Shown here: positions 54,864 through 63,497 of the stretch, one piece after another
Layout: each line of letters opens with the position of its first letter
Position numbering within the stretch: position 1 is the first letter of the stretch
Notes under the pieces: model-generated
Seen by the model: only the letters and a program-made list of their open reading frames with translations
The model's database searches: none
What the model was told of the DNA's origin: nothing
Translations under genes and position numbers: made by a program
Assembly: GCF_020595095.1 (NCBI RefSeq)
Contig: NZ_JAJDOP010000001.1
Coordinates: forward strand, 744,001-808,000
DNA length: 64,000 nt
Direction of reading: 5' to 3'
Source: Microvirga rosea
Lineage (GTDB): Bacteria; Pseudomonadota; Alphaproteobacteria; Rhizobiales; Beijerinckiaceae

Positions 54864-56039
54864 ATGACGAAGCCGCTTGAAGGGCTCAAGGTTCTTGAAC
54901 TCGCCCGTATCCTGGCCGGCCCCTGGGTCGGTCAGCTCCTGGCCGATCTCGGGGCCGATGTGGTCAAGGTCGAGCGGCCGGGGGCCGGGGACGACACGCG
55001 CGGCTGGGGCCCGCCCTTCATCGAGGCCGCCGACGGGGGCGATCTCTCGGCTGCGTATTTTCATGCCTGCAATCGCGGCAAGCGCTCCATCGCGGTCGAT
55101 TTCGAGACGCCGGAGGGTCAGGAAACCATCCGGAAGCTCGCCGCCGGCGCCGATGTGCTGATCGAGAATTTCAAGGTCGGCGGCCTCAAGAAATACGGTC
55201 TCGATTACGAGAGCCTGAAGGCCGTCAATCCGCGCCTCGTTTATTGCTCCATTACCGGGTTCGGTCAGGACGGGCCTTACGCGTCCCGTGCGGGCTATGA
55301 TTTCATGATCCAGGGGATGGGCGGGATCATGGATCTCACAGGTGATCCGGACGGGGAGCCGCAGAAGATCGGCGTGGCCTTCGCCGATATCTTCACCGGC
55401 GTTTATTCCGTCGTCGGCGTGCTGGCCGCCCTTCGGCACCGGGACCAGACAGGGGAGGGGGCTCAGCTCGACATGGCCCTCCTCGATGTGCAGACGGGTG
55501 TCCTGGCCAACCAGGCCATGAACTACCTGGCCTCCGGCAAATCCCCCCGGCGAATGGGCAACGCTCATCCCAACATCGTTCCGTATCAGGTCTTTCCCGT
55601 CTCGGACGGCCATGTGATCGTCGCGGTCGGCAATGACGGTCAATATGCCCGGTTCGTGAACGTTCTCGGACGGCCGGAGCTGGCCGAGGACGAGCGTTTC
55701 AGGACCAATGCGGGCCGGGTTCGCCACCGGGCCGACCTCGTGCCGATCCTGACGGAGCTGACGCTGCGAACGACCCGTGGCGCCCTTCTGTCGGACCTCG
55801 AGAAACAGGGTGTTCCGGCGGGCCCCATCAACGCGGTGGCCGATGTCTTCGCGGATCCTCAGGTAATTGCGCGGGGCATGAAGATCGATCTGCCGGCCGC
55901 GGCCGCTAAGGGTGGGTCGATCCCGTCGGTTCGGTCGCCGATCGTCATGAACGGCAAGCCGATGGCCGCGACACGCCCGTCGCCCCGGTTGGGAGAGCAT
56001 ACCGACGAGGTCCTGAACGATCCGTCCTGGGTCGCCTGA
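54864..56039 (+). CDS. CaiB/BaiF family CoA transferase (probable glutarate CoA-transferase)
   Basis: The ATG at 54864 yields 391 residues; the longer open frame runs back inside gcdH. Family III CoA-transferase motifs are present: LELARILAGPWVGQLLADLGADVVKVE at the N-terminus and a catalytic Asp in the ALLDVQTG region (near 210). The gene follows gcdH, as does the succinyl-CoA:glutarate CoA-transferase gene in many proteobacteria. Assignment to glutarate is from context. Confidence 0.9.
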   Translation: MTKPLEGLKVLELARILAGPWVGQLLADLGADVVKVERPGAGDDTRGWGPPFIEAADGGDLSAAYFHACNRGKRSIAVDFETPEGQETIRKLAAGADVLIENFKVGGLKKYGLDYESLKAVNPRLVYCSITGFGQDGPYASRAGYDFMIQGMGGIMDLTGDPDGEPQKIGVAFADIFTGVYSVVGVLAALRHRDQTGEGAQLDMALLDVQTGVLANQAMNYLASGKSPRRMGNAHPNIVPYQVFPVSDGHVIVAVGNDGQYARFVNVLGRPELAEDERFRTNAGRVRHRADLVPILTELTLRTTRGALLSDLEKQGVPAGPINAVADVFADPQVIARGMKIDLPAAAAKGGSIPSVRSPIVMNGKPMAATRPSPRLGEHTDEVLNDPSWVA

Positions 56040-56048
56040 CGACGTGCT

Positions 56049-56627
56049 TCAGGCGGCCTGTTCGGCAATGCCCTTCTCAAGCAGGCGGCCGATGGCTTCG
56101 ATGAGACGCTCCCGGTCGGCATCCGTGAACGGGCTGATATCGTGCATTTCCATGCTGCGCAGGCCCTCGACCGCAAGCCAGGCCAGAAGACTGGCGTCGG
56201 GATCCTCGGACGTGGTCTGGAGCTTTTCCAGCGTGTCCTTGACCACGTGGCGAACGGGCTCCAGGAGACGGGGGTTCTCGGAAGATGCCGCCAGCATTCC
56301 GGTGGCGATCTCTTTCATCTTGCCGCCGACACACATCTTGAGAAGGGCTGCCGTGCAGAGCTTGGCCTCAAGGTTGCGGCTGGGCGTCATCTGCGCCCTG
56401 AGCGCCTCTTTTTCAGAGGAAACCTCATCAACCAAGCGCTGAATCATGGCTTGGAGAAGTGATTCTTTACTTGGAAAGTTGTAAAGAAGCCCGCCTTTGC
56501 TGAGGCCCGCTCGTTCCGCGACAGCGTCAAGAGTCAGGCGTCCGGCGCCGATTTCGCCGACAAGTTCTGCAGCTGCATCGAGAATTTTTTCTCGGGAACT
56601 CTTCCGGCCCCGGACACATCCGAACAT
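56049..56627 (-). CDS. TetR/AcrR family repressor
   Basis: The 192-residue protein has a TetR helix-turn-helix (LTLDAVAERAGLSKGGLLYNFPSKESLL, about 28-55) and an all-helical ligand domain with PF17937-like features. It is divergent from the RND efflux operon, and a palindrome lies between that operon's promoter boxes, so it very likely represses the pump until an exported compound binds. It ends 9 bp from the convergent CoA transferase gene. Confidence 0.92.
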   Translation of the reverse strand: MFGCVRGRKSSREKILDAAAELVGEIGAGRLTLDAVAERAGLSKGGLLYNFPSKESLLQAMIQRLVDEVSSEKEALRAQMTPSRNLEAKLCTAALLKMCVGGKMKEIATGMLAASSENPRLLEPVRHVVKDTLEKLQTTSEDPDASLLAWLAVEGLRSMEMHDISPFTDADRERLIEAIGRLLEKGIAEQAA

Positions 56628-56636
56628 TTACATCTC

Positions 56637-56665
56637 TTGCAACTAAACCGTCTGGACGGTATATA
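56637..56665 (+). promoter_or_regulatory. RND operon promoter with embedded TetR operator
   Basis: TTGCAA (56637-56642) and TATATA (56660-56665) are separated by exactly 17 bp. Between them ACCGTC-TG-GACGGT (56647-56660) is a perfect palindrome that touches the -10 box. Binding of a TetR dimer here would block RNA polymerase. The promoter is 105 bp from the adaptor ATG. Confidence 0.75.
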
Positions 56666-56769
56666 AAGGCTGCCGCGGCATTGGCGTCAAGGGGAAGTTG
56701 CGCTAAAGCCGCCCCTCCACAATCAGATAGGATCCGATTCTTCGGACCCGCAAACTCTCGGATTAAGCC

Positions 56770-57903
56770 ATGAAGCGGCGCATCGTAGTCTCCCTTGTGT
56801 TCATTCTTGCGGTTGGACTCTGCGCCGGCTTGGTCTGGTTCAACTTCTTCAAAGACAAGATGATCAAGGACTTCTTCGCCAACATGAAGGCGCCTCCGCA
56901 GGTGATCTCTTCGGCGAAGGTGGAAACCAAGACCTGGAATCCGGCCGTCAGCGCGATCGGGACCGCCCGTGCGGCGAACGGCGTCGAACTCTCGTTCGAG
57001 ATCCAGGGCATCGTGAAGGAAATCAAGTTCAAGGCGAACCAGGAAGTCCGCAAGGGCGAGGTTCTGGTTCAGCTCGATGATGCCGTGGAGCGCGCCGACC
57101 TGACGGACGTGCAGGCGGCCGTGAAAGTGGCCGAGAGCAATTTCGAGCGGGCGAAGACGTTGTCCGCACGGGGTTACGGTACAGAAGCCAATTTCGATCA
57201 GGCGAGCGCCGCGCAAGCCGCCGCACGCTCCCGGCTCGCGCGCCTGGAGGCGACCATCGAGCAGAAGGCCCTGAAGGCTCCGTTCTCGGGCATCATCGGC
57301 ATTCCGCGGATCGATATCGGCCAGTACCTGCAGCCCGGAACGGTCATTGCGAGCTTCCAGGATCTGTCGTCCATGAAGGTCGACTTCACGGTTCCGGAGC
57401 AGGAAGCGAGCAAGATCAAGCTCGGTCAGGAAGTCCGCGTCGGCGTTGCGGATAACGATCTGCGCTTTGCCGGCCGTGTCACCGGCAAGGATCCGCGTGT
57501 CGATCCCAAGACCCGCCTGGTTTCGGTCCAGGGGATCGTCGAGGCGAACAAGGACGGTGCCATCCTGCCGGGTCAGTTCCTGCATGTGGAAGCCGTCCTG
57601 CCGGCTGAGCCGAACGTCGTCACGATCCCTCAGACGGCGGTCATCACGAGCCTTTATGGTGATTACGTCTACACCATCGAGCCGGAAGACAAGGGCGGAC
57701 AGAAGGTCGACGTGGCGAAGCAGGTTTTCGTCAAGCTCGGCCGCCGCCGCGGCGGCACGGTGGAAATCCTCTCCGGCGTCGAGCCGGGCCAGCAGGTCGT
57801 CGCCTCGGGGCAGAATAAGCTTCAGGCGGGCTCAACGGTGAAGATCAACAACACGATCGACCTGACCAAGGTCGACGCGACCAAGCTCGCGACCGGAGAA
57901 TAG
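56770..57903 (+). CDS. RND efflux periplasmic adaptor (membrane fusion protein)
   Basis: The 377-residue protein has an N-terminal membrane anchor (about 5-25), lipoyl/barrel-sandwich halves (VELSFEIQGIVKEIKFKANQ; KAPFSGIIGIPRIDIGQYL), a short alpha-hairpin, beta-barrel and membrane-proximal domains. It resembles MexH/MdtA adaptors and links the pump to an outer-membrane TolC channel, which is not encoded here. The pump gene follows after 11 bp. Confidence 0.92.
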   Translation: MKRRIVVSLVFILAVGLCAGLVWFNFFKDKMIKDFFANMKAPPQVISSAKVETKTWNPAVSAIGTARAANGVELSFEIQGIVKEIKFKANQEVRKGEVLVQLDDAVERADLTDVQAAVKVAESNFERAKTLSARGYGTEANFDQASAAQAAARSRLARLEATIEQKALKAPFSGIIGIPRIDIGQYLQPGTVIASFQDLSSMKVDFTVPEQEASKIKLGQEVRVGVADNDLRFAGRVTGKDPRVDPKTRLVSVQGIVEANKDGAILPGQFLHVEAVLPAEPNVVTIPQTAVITSLYGDYVYTIEPEDKGGQKVDVAKQVFVKLGRRRGGTVEILSGVEPGQQVVASGQNKLQAGSTVKINNTIDLTKVDATKLATGE

Positions 57904-57914
57904 GCAGCTTTCCC

Positions 57915-60900
57915 ATGAGTTTTACAGAACTCTTCATTCGCCGCCCGGTCTTGTCCATGGTGGTGAGCCTCCTGATCCTGCTGCTTGGTGCGCAGGGTCT
58001 GATGAGCCTCCAGGTCCGTCAGTATCCGGAGGTCGAGGAAACCACGATCACCATTACGACGACTTACACGGGCGCCAGCGCGGACCTGATGCAGGGCTTC
58101 ATCAGCACGCCCATCGCCAAGGCCGTGTCGAGCGCCGAAGGCGTCGATTACGTGACCTCGCAGAGCCGTCTCGGCCTGAGCACGGTTTCCGTGCGCATGC
58201 GCCTCAATACCGATCCCAATGCGGCGCTCACCGAAGTGACCGCAAAGGTTCAGACGGTGCGCGCCCAGCTGCCGACGGATGCGGAAGATCCGGTGATCGT
58301 CAAGGGCACCGGCCAGACCTTCGCCCTCATGTATCTGACCTTCGCCAGCTCGGAGATGAATCCCGAGCAGGTGTCGGAATTCCTGACCCGGGTGGTGCAG
58401 CCGCGCTTCGCGACCCTGGAAGGCGTCGGAACGGCGGAAATCCTCGGTGGCCGCGACTTCTCCATGCGCGTGTGGATCGATCCGGTGCGTCTTGCGGCGC
58501 GCGGCGTGACCGCAGGTGACGTCGTCGCCGCCGTGCGCTCCAGCAACTTCCTCGCGGCGCCGGGCAAGACGCAGAACGAGTTCGTGGCTTATGCCCTCGA
58601 GATGCAGACCACCTTCCAGACGCCGGAATCCTTCGGGACGCTCCCGATCCGTTCCAACGGCGATCAGGTTGTGCGTCTGCGTGACGTCGCAGACGTGGCT
58701 CTGGGTCCGAAAAGCACCGATACGAAAGTCAGCTTCAACGGCAAGGAAGGCACCTTCATCGGCATCACGCCGACGCCGTCCGCCAACCCGCTGACGGTTG
58801 CCGCGGAGGTGACGAAGGCGATCGATTCCATCCGGCCGACGCTTCCGAAGGGGATGACGGTCGAGATCGTCTACGACGCCTCGAACTTCATCTCGGCCTC
58901 CATCGAGGAAGTGTTCAAGACCATCGGCGAAGCGGCCCTGATCGTGATCATCGTGATCCTGCTCTTCCTGGGCTCGTTCCGCTCGGTGCTGATCCCGATC
59001 GTGACGATTCCGCTGTCGCTGATCGGTGTCTGTTTCGTGCTCTTCGCCCTGGGCTATTCGATCAACCTTCTCACGCTACTGGCAATGGTGCTCGCCATCG
59101 GCCTCGTGGTGGACGACGCCATCGTGGTTCTGGAGAACATCCATCGCCATATCGAGGAAGGTTTGAAGCCTGTCGATGCGGCCATCGTGGGCATGAAGGA
59201 AATCTTCGTGCCGATCGTCTCCATGACGATCACGCTGGCGGCGGTTTATGCGCCGATCGGCTTCACGCAGGGCCTCACCGGCACTCTGTTCCGGGAGTTC
59301 GCGTTCACGTTGGCGGGATCCGTCGTGATCTCGGGCGTCATTGCCGTGACCTTGTCGCCGATGATGTCGTCCAAGCTCCTGAAGGCGCATGGGCATGGGG
59401 GCCAGACCGGCTTTGCCGGCGTGGTCGACCGGACGTTCACGCGTGTTGAGAACTGGTATGCGCGGAGGCTCAAAGGCTCCCTCGAATACCGCTATGTGAC
59501 GCTGCTGATCGTTGCGGCGCTACTTGGGACGACGGTTTTCCTGTTCTCGAAGACACCGTCCGAGCTTGCTCCGGAAGAGGATCAGGGCGCCTATCTCGGT
59601 CTGGTCAACGCACCGCAATATGCAACGGCCGACTATACGCAGACCTTCTCGACCCAGTTCACCAATGCCGCCGAGAAGATTCCGGAGATCGAGGATTCGT
59701 TCCTGATCGTCGGCATCGACGGTGGCGGTGGCGGCTTTGTCGGCTTCAAGCTCAAGGAATGGAGCGAGCGGCAGAAGAAGGGTGCGGTCACCAAGCAGGA
59801 CATTCAGAACCTTCTGAACGAGAATGCGGGCGTGCAGGCATTCGTCTTCGCACCACCTTCGCTTCCGGGCGCAGGCGGCGGTCTACCGATCCAATATGTG
59901 CTGCGTACGATCGGGGATCCCGCTCAAGCCTACGAGGTCGCCGAGCAGGTGAAGCAGAAGGCGATGGCGAGCGGCAAGTTCATCGTCGTGCAGAACTCCG
60001 TCTCCTATCAGACGCCGCGGGCTCGGATCGTCGTCGATCGTGACCGGGCTGCCGCCATGGGCGTTCCGGTCAGCGAGATCGGCAACACCCTGGGAGCGCT
60101 GGTAGGTGGTGCCCCGATCTCGAAGTTTGACCGGGACAACCGGAGCTATGACGTCATCAGCCAAGTCAAGCAGGAGGACCGCCTGAACCCTGAGCGTCTC
60201 GGCACATATTATGTGCGCGCGTCGGACGGGTCGATGGTGCCTCTCTCTGCCCTGGTCCATATCAAGACGGACGCCGCGCCGGCATCGATCGAGCAGTTCA
60301 ACCAGCTCAACGCGGCGACGCTATCGGCGCTTCCGCTTCCGGGCGTCACCACATCGGAAGGGCTCCAGACGCTTCGGTCGATCGCAAAGGAGATCATGCC
60401 GCAGGGCTTCTATGAGGATTATGCCGGCCAGTCGCGCCTCGAGGTGCAGGAGGGGAGCTCCATTGCGCTTGCCTTCGGTCTCGCGATCATCGTGATCTAT
60501 CTGGTGCTTGCAGCCCAGTTCGAGAGCTTCCGCGATCCGTTCATCATCATGATGTCGGTTCCGCTCTCGATGTTCGGAGCGATGATCTTCCTCAACCTCG
60601 GCCTGGCGACCCTCAATATCTATACGGAGGTCGGACTGATCACCCTCGTGGGGCTGATCACGAAGCACGGCATCCTGATGGTCGAGTTCGCCAACGAGCT
60701 CAAGGAGAAAGAGGGCATCAGCCGCCGGGAAGCCATTCAGGAAGCCGCCAGAGTTCGTCTCCGGCCGATCCTGATGACCACGGCCGCGATGGTGCTGGGT
60801 GTCGCGCCGCTGCTTTACGCCAGCGGTGCGGGCGCTGCCGCGCGCTTCTCGATGGGTCTCGTGATCGCGGCGGGAATGTCGATCGGAACGATCTTCACGC

Positions 60901-61007
60901 TCTTTGTCGTGCCGATGTTCTACACCTTCATCTCCCGTGAAACCAAGAAAGCGGTGCCCGGGGACAAGCACGAGCCCATCCCCCACAGGGCTCTCGCCGC
61001 CGAGTAA
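57915..61007 (+). CDS. RND multidrug efflux pump, inner-membrane transporter
   Basis: The 1030-residue HAE1-type RND transporter has 12 TM helices, two large periplasmic loops, and the TM4 proton-relay Asp pair in GLVVDDAIVVLENI (near 400). Similarity in style is to MexI/MdtB pumps. It uses proton motive force to expel drugs or metabolites through the co-encoded adaptor and an unlinked TolC. A strong terminator follows the stop codon. Confidence 0.94.
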   Translation: MSFTELFIRRPVLSMVVSLLILLLGAQGLMSLQVRQYPEVEETTITITTTYTGASADLMQGFISTPIAKAVSSAEGVDYVTSQSRLGLSTVSVRMRLNTDPNAALTEVTAKVQTVRAQLPTDAEDPVIVKGTGQTFALMYLTFASSEMNPEQVSEFLTRVVQPRFATLEGVGTAEILGGRDFSMRVWIDPVRLAARGVTAGDVVAAVRSSNFLAAPGKTQNEFVAYALEMQTTFQTPESFGTLPIRSNGDQVVRLRDVADVALGPKSTDTKVSFNGKEGTFIGITPTPSANPLTVAAEVTKAIDSIRPTLPKGMTVEIVYDASNFISASIEEVFKTIGEAALIVIIVILLFLGSFRSVLIPIVTIPLSLIGVCFVLFALGYSINLLTLLAMVLAIGLVVDDAIVVLENIHRHIEEGLKPVDAAIVGMKEIFVPIVSMTITLAAVYAPIGFTQGLTGTLFREFAFTLAGSVVISGVIAVTLSPMMSSKLLKAHGHGGQTGFAGVVDRTFTRVENWYARRLKGSLEYRYVTLLIVAALLGTTVFLFSKTPSELAPEEDQGAYLGLVNAPQYATADYTQTFSTQFTNAAEKIPEIEDSFLIVGIDGGGGGFVGFKLKEWSERQKKGAVTKQDIQNLLNENAGVQAFVFAPPSLPGAGGGLPIQYVLRTIGDPAQAYEVAEQVKQKAMASGKFIVVQNSVSYQTPRARIVVDRDRAAAMGVPVSEIGNTLGALVGGAPISKFDRDNRSYDVISQVKQEDRLNPERLGTYYVRASDGSMVPLSALVHIKTDAAPASIEQFNQLNAATLSALPLPGVTTSEGLQTLRSIAKEIMPQGFYEDYAGQSRLEVQEGSSIALAFGLAIIVIYLVLAAQFESFRDPFIIMMSVPLSMFGAMIFLNLGLATLNIYTEVGLITLVGLITKHGILMVEFANELKEKEGISRREAIQEAARVRLRPILMTTAAMVLGVAPLLYASGAGAAARFSMGLVIAAGMSIGTIFTLFVVPMFYTFISRETKKAVPGDKHEPIPHRALAAE

Positions 61008-61013
61008 CAATAA

Positions 61014-61040
61014 GAAAAGCCGGGCATTGCCCGGCTTTTC
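61014..61040. terminator. bidirectional intrinsic terminator after the RND operon
   Basis: A 12-bp stem (61014-61025 with 61029-61040) with loop ATT begins 6 bp after the pump stop. It is flanked by AAAA and TTTT runs, so it can terminate both the rightward RND transcript and the leftward Fur-like gene transcript. Confidence 0.88.
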
Positions 61041-61088
61041 TGTTTGCTGCCTCGAGAAGAAAGGGCGGGGTTCGCCCTGTTCCTGATT

Positions 61089-61544
61089 TTATGAGCGAAC
61101 CATTTCGCCTTCGACTTCGATGAACGGCGAGAGGGACTTGAAGCCCGCTTCCTCGGCCGCCTTCTTGACCGCCTCGGCCACTTCCTTGGAATGAACTTCC
61201 ACGGTCTGGCCCGTCTTGGTGCAGACGAACATGATCTTCATCGCGTTCACTTCGGGCTGGCCATGAGACACGATGTAGGAGTTCTGCGTCGCCAGGCGGT
61301 GAACCAAGCCGGCATCGCGCAGGAAGTCGAGAGCCCGGTAGATCGTCACGGGGGCAAGACGCTTCTTGTCGCTGCTCAGGCGGTCGACAAGATCATAAGC
61401 CCCGACAGGACCGCCGCTCTGCACCAGCTCGCGATAGACCCGCTCACGAATAGGCGTCAAACGAAGATTGTTGGCACGGCACAAATCGTCCGCACGCTGG
61501 AGGAGCATCTCCTCCTCTTCTTTCCGATGGGCTCGGGCGTTCAT
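61089..61544 (-). CDS. Fur-family regulator with degenerate metal site
   Basis: The ATG at 61544 has AGGAG eight bases upstream and gives 151 residues. The winged-helix DNA-binding part (LRLTPIRERVYREL, LAPVTIYRALDFLRDAGLVHRL) is typical of Fur/Zur. The region that normally holds HHDH and two CxxC motifs reads SYIVSHGQPEVNAMKIMFVCTK, with one Cys and few His, and there is no C-terminal CxxC. It may therefore sense something other than Zn/Fe, or nothing. A 20-bp inverted repeat lies just upstream. Confidence 0.85.
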   Translation of the reverse strand: MNARAHRKEEEEMLLQRADDLCRANNLRLTPIRERVYRELVQSGGPVGAYDLVDRLSSDKKRLAPVTIYRALDFLRDAGLVHRLATQNSYIVSHGQPEVNAMKIMFVCTKTGQTVEVHSKEVAEAVKKAAEEAGFKSLSPFIEVEGEMVRS

Positions 61545-61566
61545 ACCTGGCTCCTGTAATTTCAAA

Positions 61567-61586
61567 ACCTATATGTTCATATAGGT
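61567..61586. promoter_or_regulatory. operator-like inverted repeat upstream of the Fur-like gene
   Basis: ACCTATATGTTCATATAGGT has perfect 8-bp arms around GTTC, centred about 32 bp upstream of the start. A second repeat, GCATAG-AGAC-CTATGC (61638-61653), also with a 4-bp spacer, lies 55 bp further upstream. Four copies of TTGCA occur between them (61597, 61615, 61628, 61636). Autoregulation or control by the neighbouring Zur-like protein is likely. Confidence 0.6.
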
Positions 61587-61705
61587 AAAGCTTCGCTTGC
61601 ACAATGTGGTATCGTTGCAATTTCTGCTTGCAAGGTTGCATAGAGACCTATGCTTCCGCGCGAAATTTAGCCGGGCAGCAGCCGTAACTGCCGGATTGCG
61701 CTAGC

Positions 61706-62134
61706 CTATTGGGGCGCCGCTGCATCCGCGCAGCAGCCGACGCAGAGGCCGCGAACCTCCACGGTGACTTTCTTCGGACGGAACGAATGGGCGTCGCTCC
61801 AGCCGGTTAGTCGCTCGTCGATCTGCGAATCCGTGAACTCCGTAACGAGGCCGCAGGCCTCGCAGATCGCGAAGGCCGCCATGTCATGGTGGTGCGGGTG
61901 CTTGCAGGCCACATAGGCATTAAGGCTCTCCAGCCGGTGAGCCAGTCCTCTTTCGATCAGCTTGTCGAGCGAGCGATAAACGGTCGGAGGCGTCACGGCG
62001 CCTTTCGAGCGCATCTTGTCCAGCACCTCATAGGCCGAGAGAGGATTCTGGGCGGCCATGAGGATTTTGTGGACACGCTTCTGGGTGTCATTCAGCCCCT
62101 CGACGGAGTGATCGTGATGATGGGTCGAGGCCAT
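61706..62134 (-). CDS. zur: Zur-like Fur family transcriptional repressor
   Basis: The ATG at 62134, preceded by GGGAG, gives 142 residues. It has an N-terminal His-rich stretch (STHHHDH), the winged helix (TPPTVYRSLDKLIERGLAHRLE), the metal-site region CKHPHHHDMAAFAICEACG, and a second CxxC (CVGCC) at the C-terminus. The two CxxC pairs match the structural Zn site of Zur proteins; the His cluster would form the sensory site. It represses zinc-uptake genes when zinc is sufficient. The target genes are not in this window. Confidence 0.85.
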   Translation of the reverse strand: MASTHHHDHSVEGLNDTQKRVHKILMAAQNPLSAYEVLDKMRSKGAVTPPTVYRSLDKLIERGLAHRLESLNAYVACKHPHHHDMAAFAICEACGLVTEFTDSQIDERLTGWSDAHSFRPKKVTVEVRGLCVGCCADAAAPQ

Positions 62135-62275
62135 GAACGAACGAGAACTCCCTGTTGCCGAAGCGCGAAGACGGACGGAGGACAACCCGCCCGTAGCGCA
62201 CCTTTGGCTATGTTATAGGTGGCCGAGCCGCCGGTTGCCAGCCTGTCCGCCGTTCCTGTGACAAAGTGAATGTAT

Positions 62276-62301
62276 GGGCGAAGGATTCATGCCCTTCGCC
62301 C
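62276..62301. terminator. hairpin between the oxidoreductase gene and the Zur-like gene
   Basis: GGGCGAAGG (62276-62284) pairs with CCTTCGCCC (62293-62301) over 9 bp, about 15 bp beyond the minus-strand oxidoreductase stop. There is no U-tract, so it is a weak terminator candidate. Confidence 0.4.
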
Positions 62302-62316
62302 GCAACGATCCACAGG

Positions 62317-63492
62317 TTAGAGATTGATCCAGGCGGCCTTCCGCTGCGACGAGCGGACGGCGGCTTCAATGAACCTCACACCGCGCACGCCGTGTTCGAC
62401 GGTCGGGACCTGAAGCGAATAAGGATTCGGCTCCCGTTCTTCGAGGCGAGCCGCAATCTGTTCGGCGACGTCCGCGTAGATCTGGGCGAAGCCTTCGAGA
62501 TAGCCCTCCGGGTGCCCGGCCGGAATGCGCGATGCGGCCTGCGCCACCTCCGAGGATCCTGCGCCGTTGCGCCGAATGAGCCTGGGCGGCTCTCCCAAGG
62601 GCGAGTGGATCAGGAGGTTCGGATTCTCCTGATGCCATTCAAGGCCGCCCTTTTCACCATAAACCCGGATGCGAAGGCCGTTTTCCTGTCCGGCGGCGAC
62701 CTGGCTGCACCACAGCATCCCCTGAGCCCCGGAAGCGAAGCGCAACATCATGTGGGCATTGTCGTCCAATCGTCGTCCCGGCACGAAGGTGTGAAGGTCG
62801 GCCGCGAGGGACACGATCTCCACCCCCGCAATGAACTCAGCCAGGTTGAAGGCATGGGTGCCGATGTCGCCGACGGCCCCTGCCGGTCCGGACCGGGCCG
62901 GGTCCGTCCGCCATTCCGCCTGCTTGCTCCCCGTTTCCTCCACGCGGGTTGCCAGCCAATCCTGCGCATACTCGACCTGAACGACCCTGATCTCGCCCAG
63001 ATCCCCGGCCTTCACCATCGCCCGCGCCTGCCGAACCAGCGGATAGCCCGTGTAGTTATGGGTCACCGCGAAGATAAGGCCGGAGTCCCGGGCAAGTCTT
63101 GCCAGCTGATCGGCCTCGCGGCGCGTGGTGGTGAGCGGCTTGTCGCAGATGACGTGAATGCCGGCCTTGAGAAACGCGCGAGCCGCCGCCGCATGGGCAT
63201 GGTTCGGCGTCACAATGGCGACTGCATCGATACCGTCCTTCAAACGGCGCTCCCGCCGCGCCATCTCGTTGAAGTCGCCATAGATCCTGTCGTCCCGCAA
63301 CAGGAGGTCCTGTCCTGAAAGGCGTGCCCGTTCCGGGTCGGAGGAGAGCGCCCCCGCCACCAGCTCCCAGCGGTCGTCGAGCCGGGCCGCGATGCGATGA
63401 ACGGCACCGATGAAGGCGCCGCGGCCACCCCCAACCATCCCGAGCCGAAGACGGCGATTGAGCTTTTGACGATCCGATCCTTTGATGGTCAT
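62317..63492 (-). CDS. Gfo/Idh/MocA family oxidoreductase
   Basis: The 391-residue protein has the N-terminal NAD(P) Rossmann motif [12 protein letters not shown] (about 18-30), the conserved Lys in CDKPLTTT (near 120; EKP in most members), and the C-terminal substrate domain with [14 protein letters not shown]. These enzymes oxidise or reduce sugars, inositols or their derivatives. It lies 5 bp downstream of a sugar isomerase/epimerase gene, an association typical of inositol- or ketosugar-type catabolism. Confidence 0.9.
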   Translation of the reverse strand: MTIKGSDRQKLNRRLRLGMVGGGRGAFIGAVHRIAARLDDRWELVAGALSSDPERARLSGQDLLLRDDRIYGDFNEMARRERRLKDGIDAVAIVTPNHAHAAAARAFLKAGIHVICDKPLTTTRREADQLARLARDSGLIFAVTHNYTGYPLVRQARAMVKAGDLGEIRVVQVEYAQDWLATRVEETGSKQAEWRTDPARSGPAGAVGDIGTHAFNLAEFIAGVEIVSLAADLHTFVPGRRLDDNAHMMLRFASGAQGMLWCSQVAAGQENGLRIRVYGEKGGLEWHQENPNLLIHSPLGEPPRLIRRNGAGSSEVAQAASRIPAGHPEGYLEGFAQIYADVAEQIAARLEEREPNPYSLQVPTVEHGVRGVRFIEAAVRSSQRKAAWINL

Positions 63493-63497
63493 GGCGC

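Noticed and set aside
61597..61640. TTGCA copies as replication iterons
   Set aside because: Spacing is irregular (18, 13, 8 bp) and there is no replication gene; a regulatory role is more likely.
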